From Oxyruncus cristatus (lineage: Eukaryota > Chordata > Aves > Passeriformes > Cotingidae), in the NCBI GenBank assembly GCA_013399855.1, contig VXAY01006701.1, forward strand, positions 4,683 through 68,682: a stretch of DNA of 64,000 bases. The letters are read 5' to 3'. The notes below the pieces were generated by a model. It made no database searches. It had not been told where the DNA came from and was given only the letters and a program-made list of their open reading frames with translations. Below are positions 24,131 through 38,300 of the stretch, piece after piece. The translations under genes were made by a program, and so were the position numbers. Each line of letters starts with the position of its first letter. The stretch's first letter is position 1.

Positions 24131-25222
24131 CGTCTCTCCCAGAATCCTTCTGGACAAAATGCCCAGCACACAGTTGGATAAACACATCATGTGGTGGGTG
24201 AGCAATTGGCTCATGGGTCGAGCACAGATGGTAACAGTGAATGGGGTGACATCAGACTGGTGACCTGTCACTAGTGGGGTTCCACAGGGCTCCATCTTAG
24301 GCCCTGTGCTTTCAATATCTTCATAAATTACCTGGACACAGGACTGGAAGGAACACTGAGCAAGTTTGCAGATAACACAACACTGGGAGGAGCTGTTGAC
24401 TCCCTCAAAGGCAGGGCGGCCCTGCAGAGAGACCTCGACAAATTAGAGCACTGGGCAGTCACCAACCAGATGAAGTTCAACAAGGAAAAGAGCCAGATTC
24501 TGCACCTGGGATGGAGCAACCTGGGATGAACGGACAGACTGGGGAATGAGATGCTGGAAAAAACCTGGGAATTCTGGTCGATGGCAAGTTTAATGAGTTA
24601 GCAGTGCCCTGGCAGCCAGGAGGGCCAACCGTGTCCTGGGGGGCATCAGGCAAAGCATCACCAGCTGATCGAGGGAAGGGATTGTCCCACTGTGCTCTTT
24701 ACTGGTGTGGCCTCACCTTGAATATTGTGTGCAGTTTTGGGCACCCCAGTGTAAGAAAGATATTAAGCTCTTAGAGAGTGCCCAAAGGAGGGCAACAGAG
24801 ATGGTGAAGGACCTTGAGGGGAAGCCATATGAGGAGTGGCTGAAGTCACTTGGTCTGTTCAGCTTGGAGGAGACTGAGGGCAGACCGCATTGCAGTATGC
24901 AACTTCCTCGTGAGGAGAAGAAGAGAATCAGGCACTGATCTCTTCTCTGTGGTGACCAGTGACAGGACCAAAGGGAATGGCTGAAGTTGTGTCAGGGTTA
25001 GGTTAGGTATTAGAAGGAGGTTTTTCACCCAGAGGGTGGCTGGGCACTGGAACAGGCTCCCCAGGGAAGTGGTCACAGCACCAAGCCTGTCAGAGTTCAA
25101 GAAGCATTTGGATGACACTCTCAGGCACATGATCTGACTCTTGGAGATGGTTCTGTGCAGTGCTAAGGTTTCAATGATCCTTGTGGGTCCGTTTCAACCC
25201 AGCATATTCTGTGATTCTGTGG
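24131..25222 (+). mobile_element. CR1 LINE, 5'-truncated 3' half with complete 3' tail
   Basis: This is the reverse-transcriptase to 3'-end part of a CR1. The early part reads WVSNWL, MVTVNGVTSDW, a TGA stop, then [14 protein letters not shown]. After a small deletion the frame shifts, giving a catalytic box [11 protein letters not shown]. The C-terminal RT block [12 protein letters not shown] and [20 protein letters not shown] follow. The non-coding 3' end (CCAGAGGGTGGCTGGGCACTGG and the CTCCCCAGGGAAGTGG block) closes with ATTCTGTGATTCTGTG. Several small indels and stops make it dead. FADD is changed to FADN, and the same change and the same TGA occur in the copy at 63.6 kb. The start is approximate and set by where similarity to that copy ends. 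Confidence 0.93.
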
Positions 25223-28200
25223 TTTATCTGAGGCTGCAATGCTTTTTGACAGCCTACTAAAGGTTTCCTTTCCTATTTTAATGATGCCATTATTTTCTAA
25301 TCCCTTAATAGAACTCTGTAAAAAAAGCCCCTTAACATTCAATTTTCTGAAGCACATCTGGTATGATCCGAAATTGAAATACACACTTGGTAAACTTAAT
25401 TGAAAGCCTTGTCTTCTCCAGTGACATGCACTTTCTGCCTGCAGCAAAAGAAAAGGTGGAAGTCTCTCACAATACAGTATTATTCAGAGACATCCAGATT
25501 TGGCTTATCCTGTCCTTAGTAATATTAGACACATCAGGACACGGATCAACTATAAAGCATTCCTTAGGACAATTGCTGAGACCAGCAGCTGCCTTTCAGA
25601 TAGAAAACTTAGGTTATTCCAGACTTCCCCTCAGTCATACAGTAACGAGTTGCTTAGCACTGCGTGGCAGGGAGGCACACAGTTATGTGAGATGCCTGGG
25701 AGAGCAAGAGAGCATGCTACAATGCTGGGAATTTAAAAAATGCCTCAGAGATAAGGAGTAGGCTGCACATATACAGAAACACGCAGTTGTGAAATAAATG
25801 TCACTATTTTTCACCAAGGGCAAAACATTTCTCGTCAGGCTCTGGGGATGGGCTCTGCAGCATGTGGATACTAGGATCTGATGGGGGACAGGGTGACACA
25901 GAGATTGCTGTAAGGCACGGACCCCTCTGCCCTTGGGACCATTTGCTCAAGTCCCATGAAGTTGAACATTTGGTGTCTTTTACACTAGTGCTTTAGGTAG
26001 GGCCAGGAGAGCATCGCCACTTCCCACCCATTAATTCACCATGGCAAGCACTCCTAGAGGGCATTAACTGGTTTCTTTGGGGGAAAGACCAACAAAGGCA
26101 TTCCAGGAAGTCTACTGGAGTCCAGTCCAGCTACTCCTTTACACCTTGTCCCAAAGAAAATCCACCAAGCATATAATCAGTAGGCCTCTGCACTACCACT
26201 TTCACTATGCTGGTCTGCTTCTCTTATGTTGCATTTCTTGCAGCTGATGGAAGCTTGTCACCCTGCAACAGTCCAGGCAGGTAGTACTAGTTTACAGAAG
26301 ACTTGGCAGAAAAAAGGCTGGTCCTCATTCACCATTACCAGTTCTGATTGCTACATTTTCAGTAGCATCGGCAATCAAGGCACAAAAAATACAAGCAATT
26401 ACTTATTTTTGCTAGTTATGAGTGGTCCATACCTGTCCATTGACTGTCCTCCAAGAGGGAACTTGTGCTGCTTCACAGCCTGCAGTGTCATGCTGTTTAA
26501 AATGCAATTTTAGCCATCACCTGAAAATGCACTCTTTGGTTCTTTGAGATGAATGGTGTGATTGAACCAAATTAATATGGTGGAGCCTGCTTTGAGCAGA
26601 GGCTGCACTGAGTGATAACCTGCAATCTCCTTACCCCTTCTGCAGGGCAATGCAGAGAGTAAGTTTTATTTCTGCTTCTCCCCAGCATCACTTCAGTAGG
26701 CCTTGTGCAACAGCATGATGTTGTTGCTAGTTTCCCCAAAGTGCAAGGATATGTTTAAATTTTAAAACAATGTGGTCATTTATGAAAATAAGTGTTCCTT
26801 TTATATTTTGCCATAATATTTTTCACATTTTCTTTTTCACATATGTCCCTTCAAAAACAATCAGTACCAAGCATAAATCAGCTGTCAGTATCCATTTAAA
26901 GATATTCTACTTGAGAATATCAGGATGTTTGTGGTGCAGCATATTTAGACAAAAAACATCTTTATCCTTTACACAATATTAATTTTTTGCCTCCTCTTTT
27001 TTTTTTTTTTAACTCTTCCATCACAAAATACAGACCAAAAAGTGCATATAGGGCTTCGGTTGAAACCAACTGGGGAAAAGCTGAATAAATCAATTACAGC
27101 AAAAAAATAATAAAAAGGAAGCCCACATCTACCAGTGTTAATTGTAAGGGAGTTGTTTTTAGGAGAGGAAAATAATGAGTTGGATGAAGAGCAGCATGGC
27201 AGTGCAGGCAGCTGCCAAGGACCTGGCCAGCATTCGGCAAAGCCCTACAATGGGAAAGCAGAGTATGGGGAAGGACAGCCTCTGACTCCAGGGAAGCACA
27301 GTGACTGATGATGGCACCCCTATTCTTTTTTAACTGTTAATACTGTATCTCACCGCCATCACTATATCCCAATGGCTGGCATGTATACCTCTGGCTTTTG
27401 TCAGTAAGGTGTCAACACACATCCTCCCTTCCAAGGCCTCCCCACCCAGCAGAAAAAGTGATCAGAAATACCTCTTCCATACTTGGACTGATTTATACCT
27501 CTCCTTTTCAAACTTGCACTAAGCCACAGGGATAGAGAGGGCCTCCTGTAATTTTTTACTCTGCATCCTCCAGGAGATAGTGCCACAAAAGCCTGTACTA
27601 GTCCCCATCTTGCTGCAAGATGGTCACCCACCTTGTATAGGGCTGGTGCTCAAGGGCAGCAGCAGGTGCATGAACACCACGAAAGTGGGCAGAGAGACAC
27701 AAATTCCAGTTCCAGCTGACCCACGCCTGGCTGAAAGGAGACAATAATAAAAATGGGGTTGAGACCCAGCCCAAATCACTGTCAGGGACAAATGCAGTCC
27801 AGATGGTGCATCTTGCTGGGACAGGATGAGGATGCTGTGCTCTTTCTTCAATCAGCACTGTGAAACCATTCAACCCAAAATGAAAAGAATCTTTACTCTC
27901 CTTTAATATGTCTATGTTTCCATGGTTACATCTTTTAAACTATAAACATTTCATGCTTTAAAGATTTAAGGAATGATCGTGTTACATGGACAGTCTTCTT
28001 TTACAGAAACCCCATAAAATACCAAAATGTTTAGTTCTGCCTCTCTGTCCTATTGCTACTTTGAAATAGCCAGTAATCTCTACTAAACAGTCATCTTCTC
28101 TCCCACAGGGTCTAACATAAAAATGGGCTCATCAGAAAAATAAATTACAGATTATTTTTGCAGAAAAAAATGTTAGTTATGTATCCTTGCAATTGGCTCC

Positions 28201-31200
28201 ATTAGGTTTTCATATTCCCTCCACCCCCTTGCTTTCTCCCTGCCTCCCTCCCTCTTTTCAAGAGCAATTTTAAAAGCAGTAAATGGCAGGATTCCAGGGG
28301 TTATGTTACTGCCAAAAATTAATTTAAAAAACAAGAGGGAGGCTGTGAGCTGAAAAAAAAGGAGTGGGAAATGCATTCCCTCTGCATCTGGGACCTTAGA
28401 TCTTGGCCACATAACTGGCATTTTACCTTGGAAATGACTCCTCATCCTCTGTCTCCCCTGTCCACCAGACATGGCTGATTGCACTGAGATTCTCCCTTTT
28501 TCTGCTACAAGAGACATAAAACTTCACTTCTGCAATGCAGCTTGCTGGTTTGCATGGAAGTGATGAAGTCTAGTGTAAAAGGTGGTTCACACACTTAACC
28601 TAGGTTTTATTTGTTTACGGTAGTGAGACTGTGGCTGAGAAGTGATGTGGAAAACTAGCTTTTAAGTAAAAGATTTTGGAAAAAAAGAAACTGCATGTGT
28701 TTACAGAAGAGTTGATTCTGCCACTACGTAGTGGAGTGGATACTCTCAACAAAATTACTTCTGTTTATTTTTACAGCTTTGTCCTCACATCCACTAAAAA
28801 TTAGTGCCTTTCACAGCAGCTCTCTGGGACAAGTCTGAAACAAATGAGGCAGAAGTTAGCCCCAGTCATAGCCTCAGCAGACCCTGGGAAAGGCCCAGAA
28901 CACCACTCCACTGACCTTGTAGGGTGTCCCTGACATCATTAGTGACAACTCATTAGGAAGATGCTCTGTACCCTTGCTGACCTTCTCTGGCTCCTTTCCA
29001 GTTCTGCTGTACCCTGCATAATATGAAAGAACTAAAACATTGACAGACTTATTGATGGATTTTCTCCAGTAATAACTGCCACCATTTTACATGCTTTCTC
29101 AGCCTGTGTTGAACTGATATTGCCTTGGATCTGTCGTACCCACGATCTTAATCCTGAGTTGTGATGGTCAGCTCAGAAATCGCTGCTTAACAAGTTAATT
29201 TAATACCATTTCCCCCCTATTTGTATCACCTTATTTTTATCTACCTTGAATACCACCCTGTAGATCCATCTACAACTCTTTGCAGAGGTACCTCATCTTA
29301 GCTGGTTTGAGTAATTCCATTTCATGAGTAAATTTTCTTATGTTACTACTCACCGAACATAAAAGGTCCCACCACAGATCACCATTCAATCCACCTGCTG
29401 ACATCACCTTACTCCAAGAATTGGTGATTTATTCATATATCCCATTTTTTACCCTTTACCAAGTATTTATCCATTTAAGAATCTTCTTTATCATGTTATG
29501 TTTCTTACAAGTTTTTTTTGAAATCACTCCATTAAAAGTCTCTGGAAAAACTAACAGTAGTTGGTCAGTGGAACGCCTCTTATCTATGTGCCTCTTTTGA
29601 GAATGCTGTCAGGTTTGTGCAGATGAGCTTCCTTTTACAAAGGCCATGTTGAATCTCCCTAGAACAGCAATTACTGAAGCATCCACCAGTTTTATTGAGT
29701 GTGCCCCACTTGTAAATCTTTCTATGCTCTTGAAAGGCTAAGAAACCAACAGGCCCTTGACCACATTTAAGTTCAGTAAATTAGTCTTCCAAATCCAGAG
29801 TTGGGAACAAGGACCAAAGCTGGTATCCTCATGGCAAAGTACTCTTAGTTTAATGTCTTTTGTGCTTTCAGATGAGTCTTAAAACTCTTCCTACCTCTGC
29901 CATGGTACTCCAGAACAGAAAGAAGGGGTATGGCTGGTCAAGAGACAGGTCCCAGACAGTGTAAAGGATAAACTTTACCCAGCAACTTGCAGAATGAACC
30001 ACAAGTATTTACATCATGACCTCCTTAAGAAATGTGGCTTGGAAACAAAACCAAAACCAAGCTGCCAAATGTGATACTGGTACTTTCCGGATAAGTTTAG
30101 GATGTAGCCTCATGTTGCATTATTGAAATAGTATTGCAACAGCCTAATCACCAGTGACACTTGCAAAGGTTGCAGCACAATACACTCATTGTAACTTAGC
30201 AATAATTAAATGCAAAACAGGGAACCTGGCTTTGCACTTGAACTTTTTGGAGCACAACCAGATGTCTATTGACCACAGGCAGCCAGCAAATCTTTTCTGA
30301 AGTCATATTTCTGTGCAGTAGTTCTTCACATAGCAACATGCAAATATTTTTCTGTCAGGAAGAAAGATAGATACAAGATGGATACAAAATGAATGAAAGC
30401 TGAGTCCTGAGTCCAACAACATGAGGATTTCTTCCCTCAATCTACCTACAAACAAGAAAGAACCGAACTAGTTTGCTGCCTCCAAAGAGATAAATGGCTC
30501 CAAATAGCATATGCAAATAGCACTGGTTGAGCTACAGAATTTGAGTAAGATCGAGCTTTTCCAAAGAGTGTGTCTGATGATAAACTTTTAATGTTTGAGG
30601 TCATTGTAGCAACCCTGACCTTTTAGCACTTCTGAAAATCAGATGCTTTTCTAGATAACAAAATACAGTGAAGTGGCATAAACTGTAGATACTCATCTTT
30701 CATAAACATTTAAATTCTTTCTTTTTTTCTTGAATTGTCTACGCCACTCTTCCTTTTACCTCTATATCCATCAGGCCCCTTTCCTTAACCCTGGTGAGCT
30801 GACTCTCTGAGCCAGGGTATCTGTGCTGTGGACCACAAGGTCCCAGCATTTTCTAATCTTCCCATCTGAGACCCAGGACATCTCAAAAGCCACAAAGGCT
30901 CCATTCTCCCAAACACTTTCAGCCTCAAAAGTGATATCCTCATAGTTTCTGGGATAAGCAGCTGTTCCAGGACATCATTCCCATGAGAGAGGCACTGCCT
31001 CAGCTGACTCTGCCAAGTCCTGAGGATCCTGGAGGTTACCACTGAATACAACTTCATATTTCATGGGGAGCCAATGTAACGAGTAACAAATCATGATGAC
31101 AGTTACTTGGCAAAATGGACACTTAGCCCAAATGGAGGGCTGCTCCACACAAAAGCTTCCTCCATGCAGCAACGCTTGTTTGTAGGTGTAATCATACTGC

Positions 31201-34200
31201 TACCTTGGTGTACCTGGGGTGCAGACTTGACGCACATCACCAATGTCTGGGTAAAAGGAGGCACCAGCAATCACAACTGGAGGAAATATTGGAGAAATTT
31301 CCTGCTGTTGCTGTCCCAAGTCCCTTAGCAGCAGATTTCAGGAGGTGGCTGTGTCTCAAAGACAGAAATTGGGAGAAAAATGTAAATAAGGTCATAGCAC
31401 CTGGAATGTCTTCACAGAGTTCTCCTTTTTCCATCTGTGTTACCTTCCTTTCTCCACGGTAACAGCCAGGTGCTAGTTTCAACTGTGTGAGAGGAAATGG
31501 TAGAAACTCATGTGTCCTCTATTTTAAGAACATGGTTGGCCAGACATGGCAAAGCATTTTCCTAAATGTAACTGTAATGGAGCATACTGGGTTTTAGCTA
31601 TTTCTCCACTTGCTTTTTAAGAGCATTTGGGCTACAATCTGTGCTCTAACTACTGATTACAGAGTATTTTAAGAGACAGTGATTACATTACACAGCATTT
31701 TCTGTATACATGCCCAGGCTTGCAGTGAAAGGACCCTTGAAAATTACTTTTCTTACCATCCTCCCTTGAATTTTCAGCATTCTTCTTCAAAACAAGTGAC
31801 AAACCTATTTATTCATGGTCATATCGATAGGGAGGGAGGAAAATTAGCCACAGCATAACTGTTTTTTTTTGAAACTTACTTCAGTAGTACTGAAATATCA
31901 CTGTCCTGGTACATGTACTTGTACACTAGAACACTATAAAATAGGGGACTCACAGGATCCCTAACAAAATTTTTCTAGTATGAATCAAACCAGAATTGTG
32001 GACTTTTACACCGTTTTCTTTTAAACAACAACCAAACAAACAAAATCAAAAAGGCATAAAGGGAAGATGGACAATGAAGTATACAAAAAAGTGAAAAAGA
32101 ACAGGTACAAATAGTGATGTCACCCACATCCAAAACACAGAAAAGTATGTCTGTAACCCTGAAAAATAAATGCCACACACTTTTGTTTTCAGAGCTGGCC
32201 TGTTCTTGTACAGGAGTGTGCAGAATTCTCAGAAATAAGTAAAAAAAAAATATAAAAATGAACTACAGCAGACATCAGCACCTAGAAAAAAAAGAGAGAG
32301 AAGACAGACTGACAGTCCAAAAAGCCACATCAGGACTGGCTCTCAGTCCTGAACACAGTAAGACTGAATGGGAGAAGTGGTCTTAAAGAGAAGATGACCT
32401 GGGATGACTCATGTTTCATTTTGTATGCTTTATTCCCCAGGCATTTCAAAACAACTCAGACACTGCTAGCAGCATGTCTTTAATCCTGCCAGCAATAGTT
32501 TTGCCTGCTTACTATTTGCTTTCACAGAAAATGAAGCATGTTACTAATGCTCCTCTCCATGTTTGCTCCTGTCAGTTTTCTTTCTAATGTCATAAAAGCC
32601 TCCTGCAGATCTGTAGCACAAGGAGATAGAAGTAGCAATAAAGTGTGGTGTAACCATCTTAAGAGCACTTTCTTTCTATGCAGTTTTTTATTTTCCTGTG
32701 ATAATGCCAACCAAGCATCAAAGAGCAGAGAGAAATACTTATGCTTCTTGAATTCCCAACATGTTCCTCCCTGCCTCGTTACAGACATTGTTGAAGGACA
32801 TGATAAAGCTGAGCTGACCTGCTTCAATCTCATCCATCAGCACAGGCACAACAGGAAACAAGCCCTCCTGGAGTAATGTCAGCACTTTCATTGACAGCAA
32901 ACGTAAACTACTCAAGGGCAGAAGGTAAAACACCAGAAAGCCCTATTTGGTGTCCAAGAAACCCTTTTGTCTCCCTCTTTTGGCCCCCTTTATCACATGC
33001 GATGCAGTTGTTAGTGCACATCAGTGCACACTGAAAACTGGACTTGCCCATACACCCATTACAGCAGGAACCTGTGCCAGTGTTTGCACAAGAGTTATTT
33101 GATGCACTGGTGGTGGGAATGTGCAAAAGGTTTGAGAGCAGGGTTGGATTCTTTGCTGGCATTAGTGTTTGAGATCAATAGCAAGGCACCGCTGAGCATC
33201 AGCTGAGCCCAGGATGTAGCAGTAATTCAAATTAGGGATGCCAACAGCAATGCTGTCTTTCCTACACACATGCAAATGTACAGAAGCACTCATGCCTTTA
33301 ATTTTCACCTGTTTAATACTTTTTCATAAAAGCCATAACCTCCATCCTATACAGCCCTTCACAGCAAGACAAGTCTCAAGAGAAAAGGGCTTTTAGCAGA
33401 GGTTTTGGCACCCTGCACAGGCTTTTCTGAGGCACAGGAAACCACGCAGAGACCCAGAAGTCGGGATCCCAAAGGGATCTACAGCCTAGAAGTAAGGATT
33501 AAGGCAGGAAGAAAGCAAAACTAAAGGATGCATTTGAGGCTTTGGAGGTTCAGACTGCTCCTCAGGACAGGTTTTGTCCCTGTAACCCATGAACCCTGAC
33601 GCAGGATACAACTCATGACCCTTGTAACATCTCCACTGCCCTTGTCCAGGTGAATTTGCGAGGGGGCTAGTTGTGTGAGGAGTAGATATGGTTTTTTCAC
33701 CTATCCAGGCTGAGTCCCCAGGTTAGCTGGGAAACCCCCAGCACCAGAGTCAGGCTTGTATCGAGATCTGGAAGAGGACACCATCATCCCATTGCACCTT
33801 CCTGTGGAATGAGGCAGGAGAAAACTACCCACTGTGAGGCAGATTTCCTTTGGTGTAAAATCTTCATTGTGTTTGTCATTTCATTCCAGATGAAATTTCT
33901 TCCTTTAAGCTCAATCATGATATGGTGCAATCAACAGAAAGCAGCTGCATAGATCTTAAATCTCATCAGCAGCACACATAATAATCAATTAGGGCAAAGC
34001 TAGGTTTTCACCTGATATGAACTGATAACTCAGCAAGTTTTCAGTGTCAGTTTTGAGGCCCAGTAGAGAGCCCTGGCCAGACTTCCAAACACTATCATTT
34101 GGAAGCACACAGTACATTTTTCAGCTGGGTGAGGCTGACACCAATGCAAATGTCAGCAGAAATTATGAAGATGTCCAGTTGCAACTGTGGCTGTGCTGAA

Positions 34201-35357
34201 TAGTATCTATATGTCGCAGATATGAAAACACATATAAAACCAGCATGCAAACACATAGAAAACAAGTGAAAGTGTACATTTCAAAGGCATATGCTCTGGG
34301 TAGGCAAGCAGTGTAACCAATAACTGACTCCTGAATTTGGTAAACAAAATGAACCACAAGTGATAAATGGGAAGAAATCCATAATTTTATTGAATCACAA
34401 TTAACAGTACTCAGAGTCTGTTACCATGACTCCATCTCTTTTAATTCTGACAGACATGTTTTATTTATTATAGGCACTGACTGCAGATTTGAATGGGGGA
34501 CACTTGTGACAAATTATTTCTGACTTTGGGAGATAAAATGAGTTGCAACTGCTTCACTAAAATCACAGCCACTTGCATGGCAATTCTAATTCTGGGGATA
34601 GGGCAGTACTTAAACTAGTGTGTGCATGCTTGCAAACAACAAATCCAGCGCAAATTACACAGTGAGGTTTGCAGAGGGGCGTAATTTGATTCACAAGTAA
34701 ATAAACAAACAACATTTGGTTCTCTCTGTGGCTACTAGAGTTATTATGAAAGTCCGAAACCAACAGTAATGCTTTTTATCATAAAATTATAAGGCAAGAA
34801 AAAGGATTTAGATAATAGTAAGGGTCTTAATTGTGTGTTTGTAAAGTTACAGTCAAGCTTTTCCTTATTTACAGATGTAGTTTAAACAGTCTAGCTCATA
34901 CAAAGGCCATATTCTCTTCTCCCTTGTCTCCTTCCATTCCTCTCCAGGTGACATACCATCAGATAATGCTGTGCTTGCCAAAACGGCTGAAACACATGGC
35001 AAAGTTTTACAAAAGACATCACTCCACACTGAATTTCAACACTTGGATCATTTACTAGGATGATAATGTGTCAAAGTACCATGGCAGTACTCCAGCAATG
35101 TCCTCACACAGTCACAAGACTTCCAATAACAGAGTTTCCTCCAACTTTTTTTTCTCTTTTAAGAAGGAATCGTAAAAAAGAGGTAATTTGAGTGAACAAA
35201 ATGATGTATTGCAAATTCCATCTCATATACTAAAATAATTTATTTATTTTAAAGATGTTTCTACAACTGTTTATCTACAGGAAATCTAACAGACCTTCTT
35301 CATCTTCTCCAGGCCACTCTGTCAGTTCAAAGGAAGACAAAATTTGTCTGGTTCATG
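25223..35357. other. Gene-poor unique sequence
   Basis: No exon, RNA gene or confident transposon was seen. A T run of 14 lies at 26997-27010. On the minus strand near 31,040-31,110 a short YSLHWLPMKYEV peptide faintly recalls the LHWLPV motif of L2-type LINE reverse transcriptases, but nothing around it supports an element. Overlapping open frames at 27.4-27.9, 30.8-31.5 and 32.5-32.9 kb lie on both strands and show no known domain. Confidence 0.55.
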
Positions 35358-35374
35358 AAAAAAAAAAAAAAAAA
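35358..35374. repeat. Poly-A tract (17 A)
   Basis: A pure A run in unique sequence. No associated element was recognised. Confidence 0.95.
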
Positions 35375-38300
35375 GGTTTAAAATTCCTTCATCTTGGCAT
35401 CTTGTATAAATATTACCAGTCTCTGTCCTCTGTTAACCTGCATTTTAGCTTGAAAGAACCTTCAATTCCTTTGAAAACTTCAGTAGAACTAGAAGTTGAC
35501 CATCAGATCCTGAGTGCACATTTTTGTTTTCCAAGTGTTTCTTGCATGGCATCTGGCTACTGACAATATGTTTCCTCTGCAATGCTTTTCAGTTACATGG
35601 ATTTTCATAAATCAAGCACCAAGACAATGGAGAAAGCAGCATGACTCACGATGAAGGAAAGTATCTCTGAATGTGAGCAGACTATGGAAGGTAGAAAGTT
35701 AATATTAGTTGATATTAGATCTCAATGTTTAGTTTGATTCAGGTTGTCTTCCACCATTTAGGTGAAAACAGTAACATTAAAGTGCCTATGTTGGACACCA
35801 GCAGCTTAGCAATGATAAAGAAACATTTCATCTATCTGTATGATAAAAAAATGCAGGTGAAAAGATAATGACATGGGGAAAAATAAGAGAGGAAAAGTCA
35901 GAAGTGGGAATAGAGGACTCATTTTTACAGTCAGATTAAATAATATCTGGTCATGACGGGAACTCTTTTATCCCATCATGCATCAAAAGTGTCTTTTTCC
36001 ATGAAGGTAGTGGATGGTCCTGGAGAGGACACAGGAGTCCCATATGTTTCTAGAAGGCTCGCATGTGTATTCTCAAATAATATAGGATAGTCTCCAAGAT
36101 AATCATTGCAAGCCCAATGAAAGAAAAATGACTATTCATCACCTTAAGAGCAATGGCTACCCAGGCAAAGGTTGATAGTTGGTATCCAGTATAACATTGC
36201 GTTTGCATGGCTACAAAATGCTCTTTCAAAGCTTCATCTCCTAGAAGGACTAGGAGCTTTCCCTGAAGGTAAATGTCTGGAAACATATGGTTGGTGGGCT
36301 TGAAAGATTCAGGTGCAAATTTCATAGTCAAAGGAGAATGGTACTTTGAGTTTGCAACTCAGTAAAGCACTTTGAAATGTTACATTATTTATGATTGAAA
36401 AGTAACTCTGGGAATTTCCTATTCCTGATAAGGTAAAGGATCTGCAAAAAAAAAGAGAGAACATGGCCTACACCCATGTTGTACTTCAATATCTACATGG
36501 ATGACAACATTTTCTGGGAGTGACTGATAAACAAGACAGCTAAATATGATGCATGCTTGTGGTATTTTATGCTTCCCATGGTTGATGATAACCTGGAAAT
36601 CGAGAAAGTCAGCCAACCTAGTCAAGCAAGCAAAATTTTAGCCAAAAGTAATAGAAATACTTTGCTCCACAACACTGAAATGCAAATGTCACAAGTCTGA
36701 GTTTTTTCACAGCATCCTAGATATTGCCTACTGCCATTCTTAACTGTGTATGAAACTCCAAAACAGTCTGAGCCCACATCACTTTATGGTAATAGTTGGC
36801 CCCATCCATCTATAACTCTGAAACCTACCATTAGCTCACTGCTGCTCCTGGCTCCTTGGTGCGAGGGCAGAACCAACTTCTCTCCGATTACTCCTTGTCT
36901 TGGACCCAGGCTCTGTGCGCAGCCTTGGAGGGGCAAATGGGCTGTGAGGGACAAATCTAGATCCAGGTTCTCATCTCATTTTCACAAGTGTTTGTAAGTA
37001 CCAACACACACAGAGATACACATACACCCCCAAAAAAGCACAAGCATAAAAACAGTGGCACAACTGCAAAGAGCATCTCCTAATTATCATCAGTCAGTAT
37101 GGTAGCATGTGCTTTTATTATTAGTATACTCAAAGCTATGACCCAACAACAAGGAAATTTGGGGTCTCCTTTCCTGCAGGGAAGAAGACCACTTGAGCCA
37201 AGGAGACCTCAATAGCTAACCTCAGGACAATGCTTTAAGCAAAACAATTCAATTCTTCAAAATCCTAATTTTTTTCCCCACACTTCATGGCAACCTCTGA
37301 CCTCATGTCTGGAGGTGACAGATGAGGTGAGACAGAGCCATGGGAGAAGACCTGAGGATAGCTGCTGGCATGCTACAGCTAGCAGTCATTAACAGGCAAG
37401 TTTTCCTCATAGGGAAATAAGAATTATTTCAAATTAAGAAAAATAAACACCAGAAGAATCAGTTGTGCAGAGTGGCTCACATAAAATATGAATGTGACCA
37501 AGGTTTGCAAGTCCGAAGGGGATCCAACCTTGTGAGCTTACTGCAGAAGAATGCAGGCCCCAGCCCCAAGGTCTTATAAAAGCACTGAAAGGAAAGAGTA
37601 AAGTCCTTTCCAAACATACAGAGAACATTGCATTAAGGATTGCAGCCCACAACTTTTCAGGCAGTCCTCCAATACCAAGATGCTCACTGATTGTTGCTAT
37701 CTGCAATGCTCTCTTTATTTGTCCACCACAGGCAGAAGACTGGAGAAGTGAAAAGTGTTCCCTGGCAAGTACTAAAGTGAGACTTTGGTATACGGAAAAG
37801 AAACCTCTCCTGGTGTTTGTTTTGGCAGGAATAGTTTCAGCAGACACTATTACAGTCCTGCCTGCTTGCAAAGCAAAGCTGCAGCTCACATATTATTAAA
37901 AACTCCAGGATTGATTGCTTTCCACACAGCAGTGTTATTGGAGCTAACAGGACACAAGCAAACCTGCTTGGTCAGCAAAGACCTTTTTCATTAAAAGATA
38001 CAATAACATTTTCTTTGAATAGAGTAAGTTGGTTGGCTTAAAGAAGGGGGAGGACAGGGTCCTTCTAAATGACAGTGCTGGGCATCAAAGTTGAAGCCCC
38101 ATATCTATCCTTTCCAGGCACTGGAATTACTAGCAGCTGCACTGCCTCATTACCAGACCTTGCACAAGCGCGAAGCAAGCCTGGGAGAGGCAGATGACCC
38201 TGGTCTAGCATTAGAGCTGCACTTCATGGTAAGGCTGCTTGAAAATGTTGCTAAACCACAGCCAGTTAATTCTCTGCGCATCCAGGGGAGCTACAGGGAT

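Noticed and set aside
36050..36331. Membrane-like hydrophobic minus frame (93 codons)
   Set aside because: AT-rich DNA often yields hydrophobic frames; no family resemblance.
37434..37889. 151-codon minus frame
   Set aside because: No known domain or exon signals that agree with the frame.
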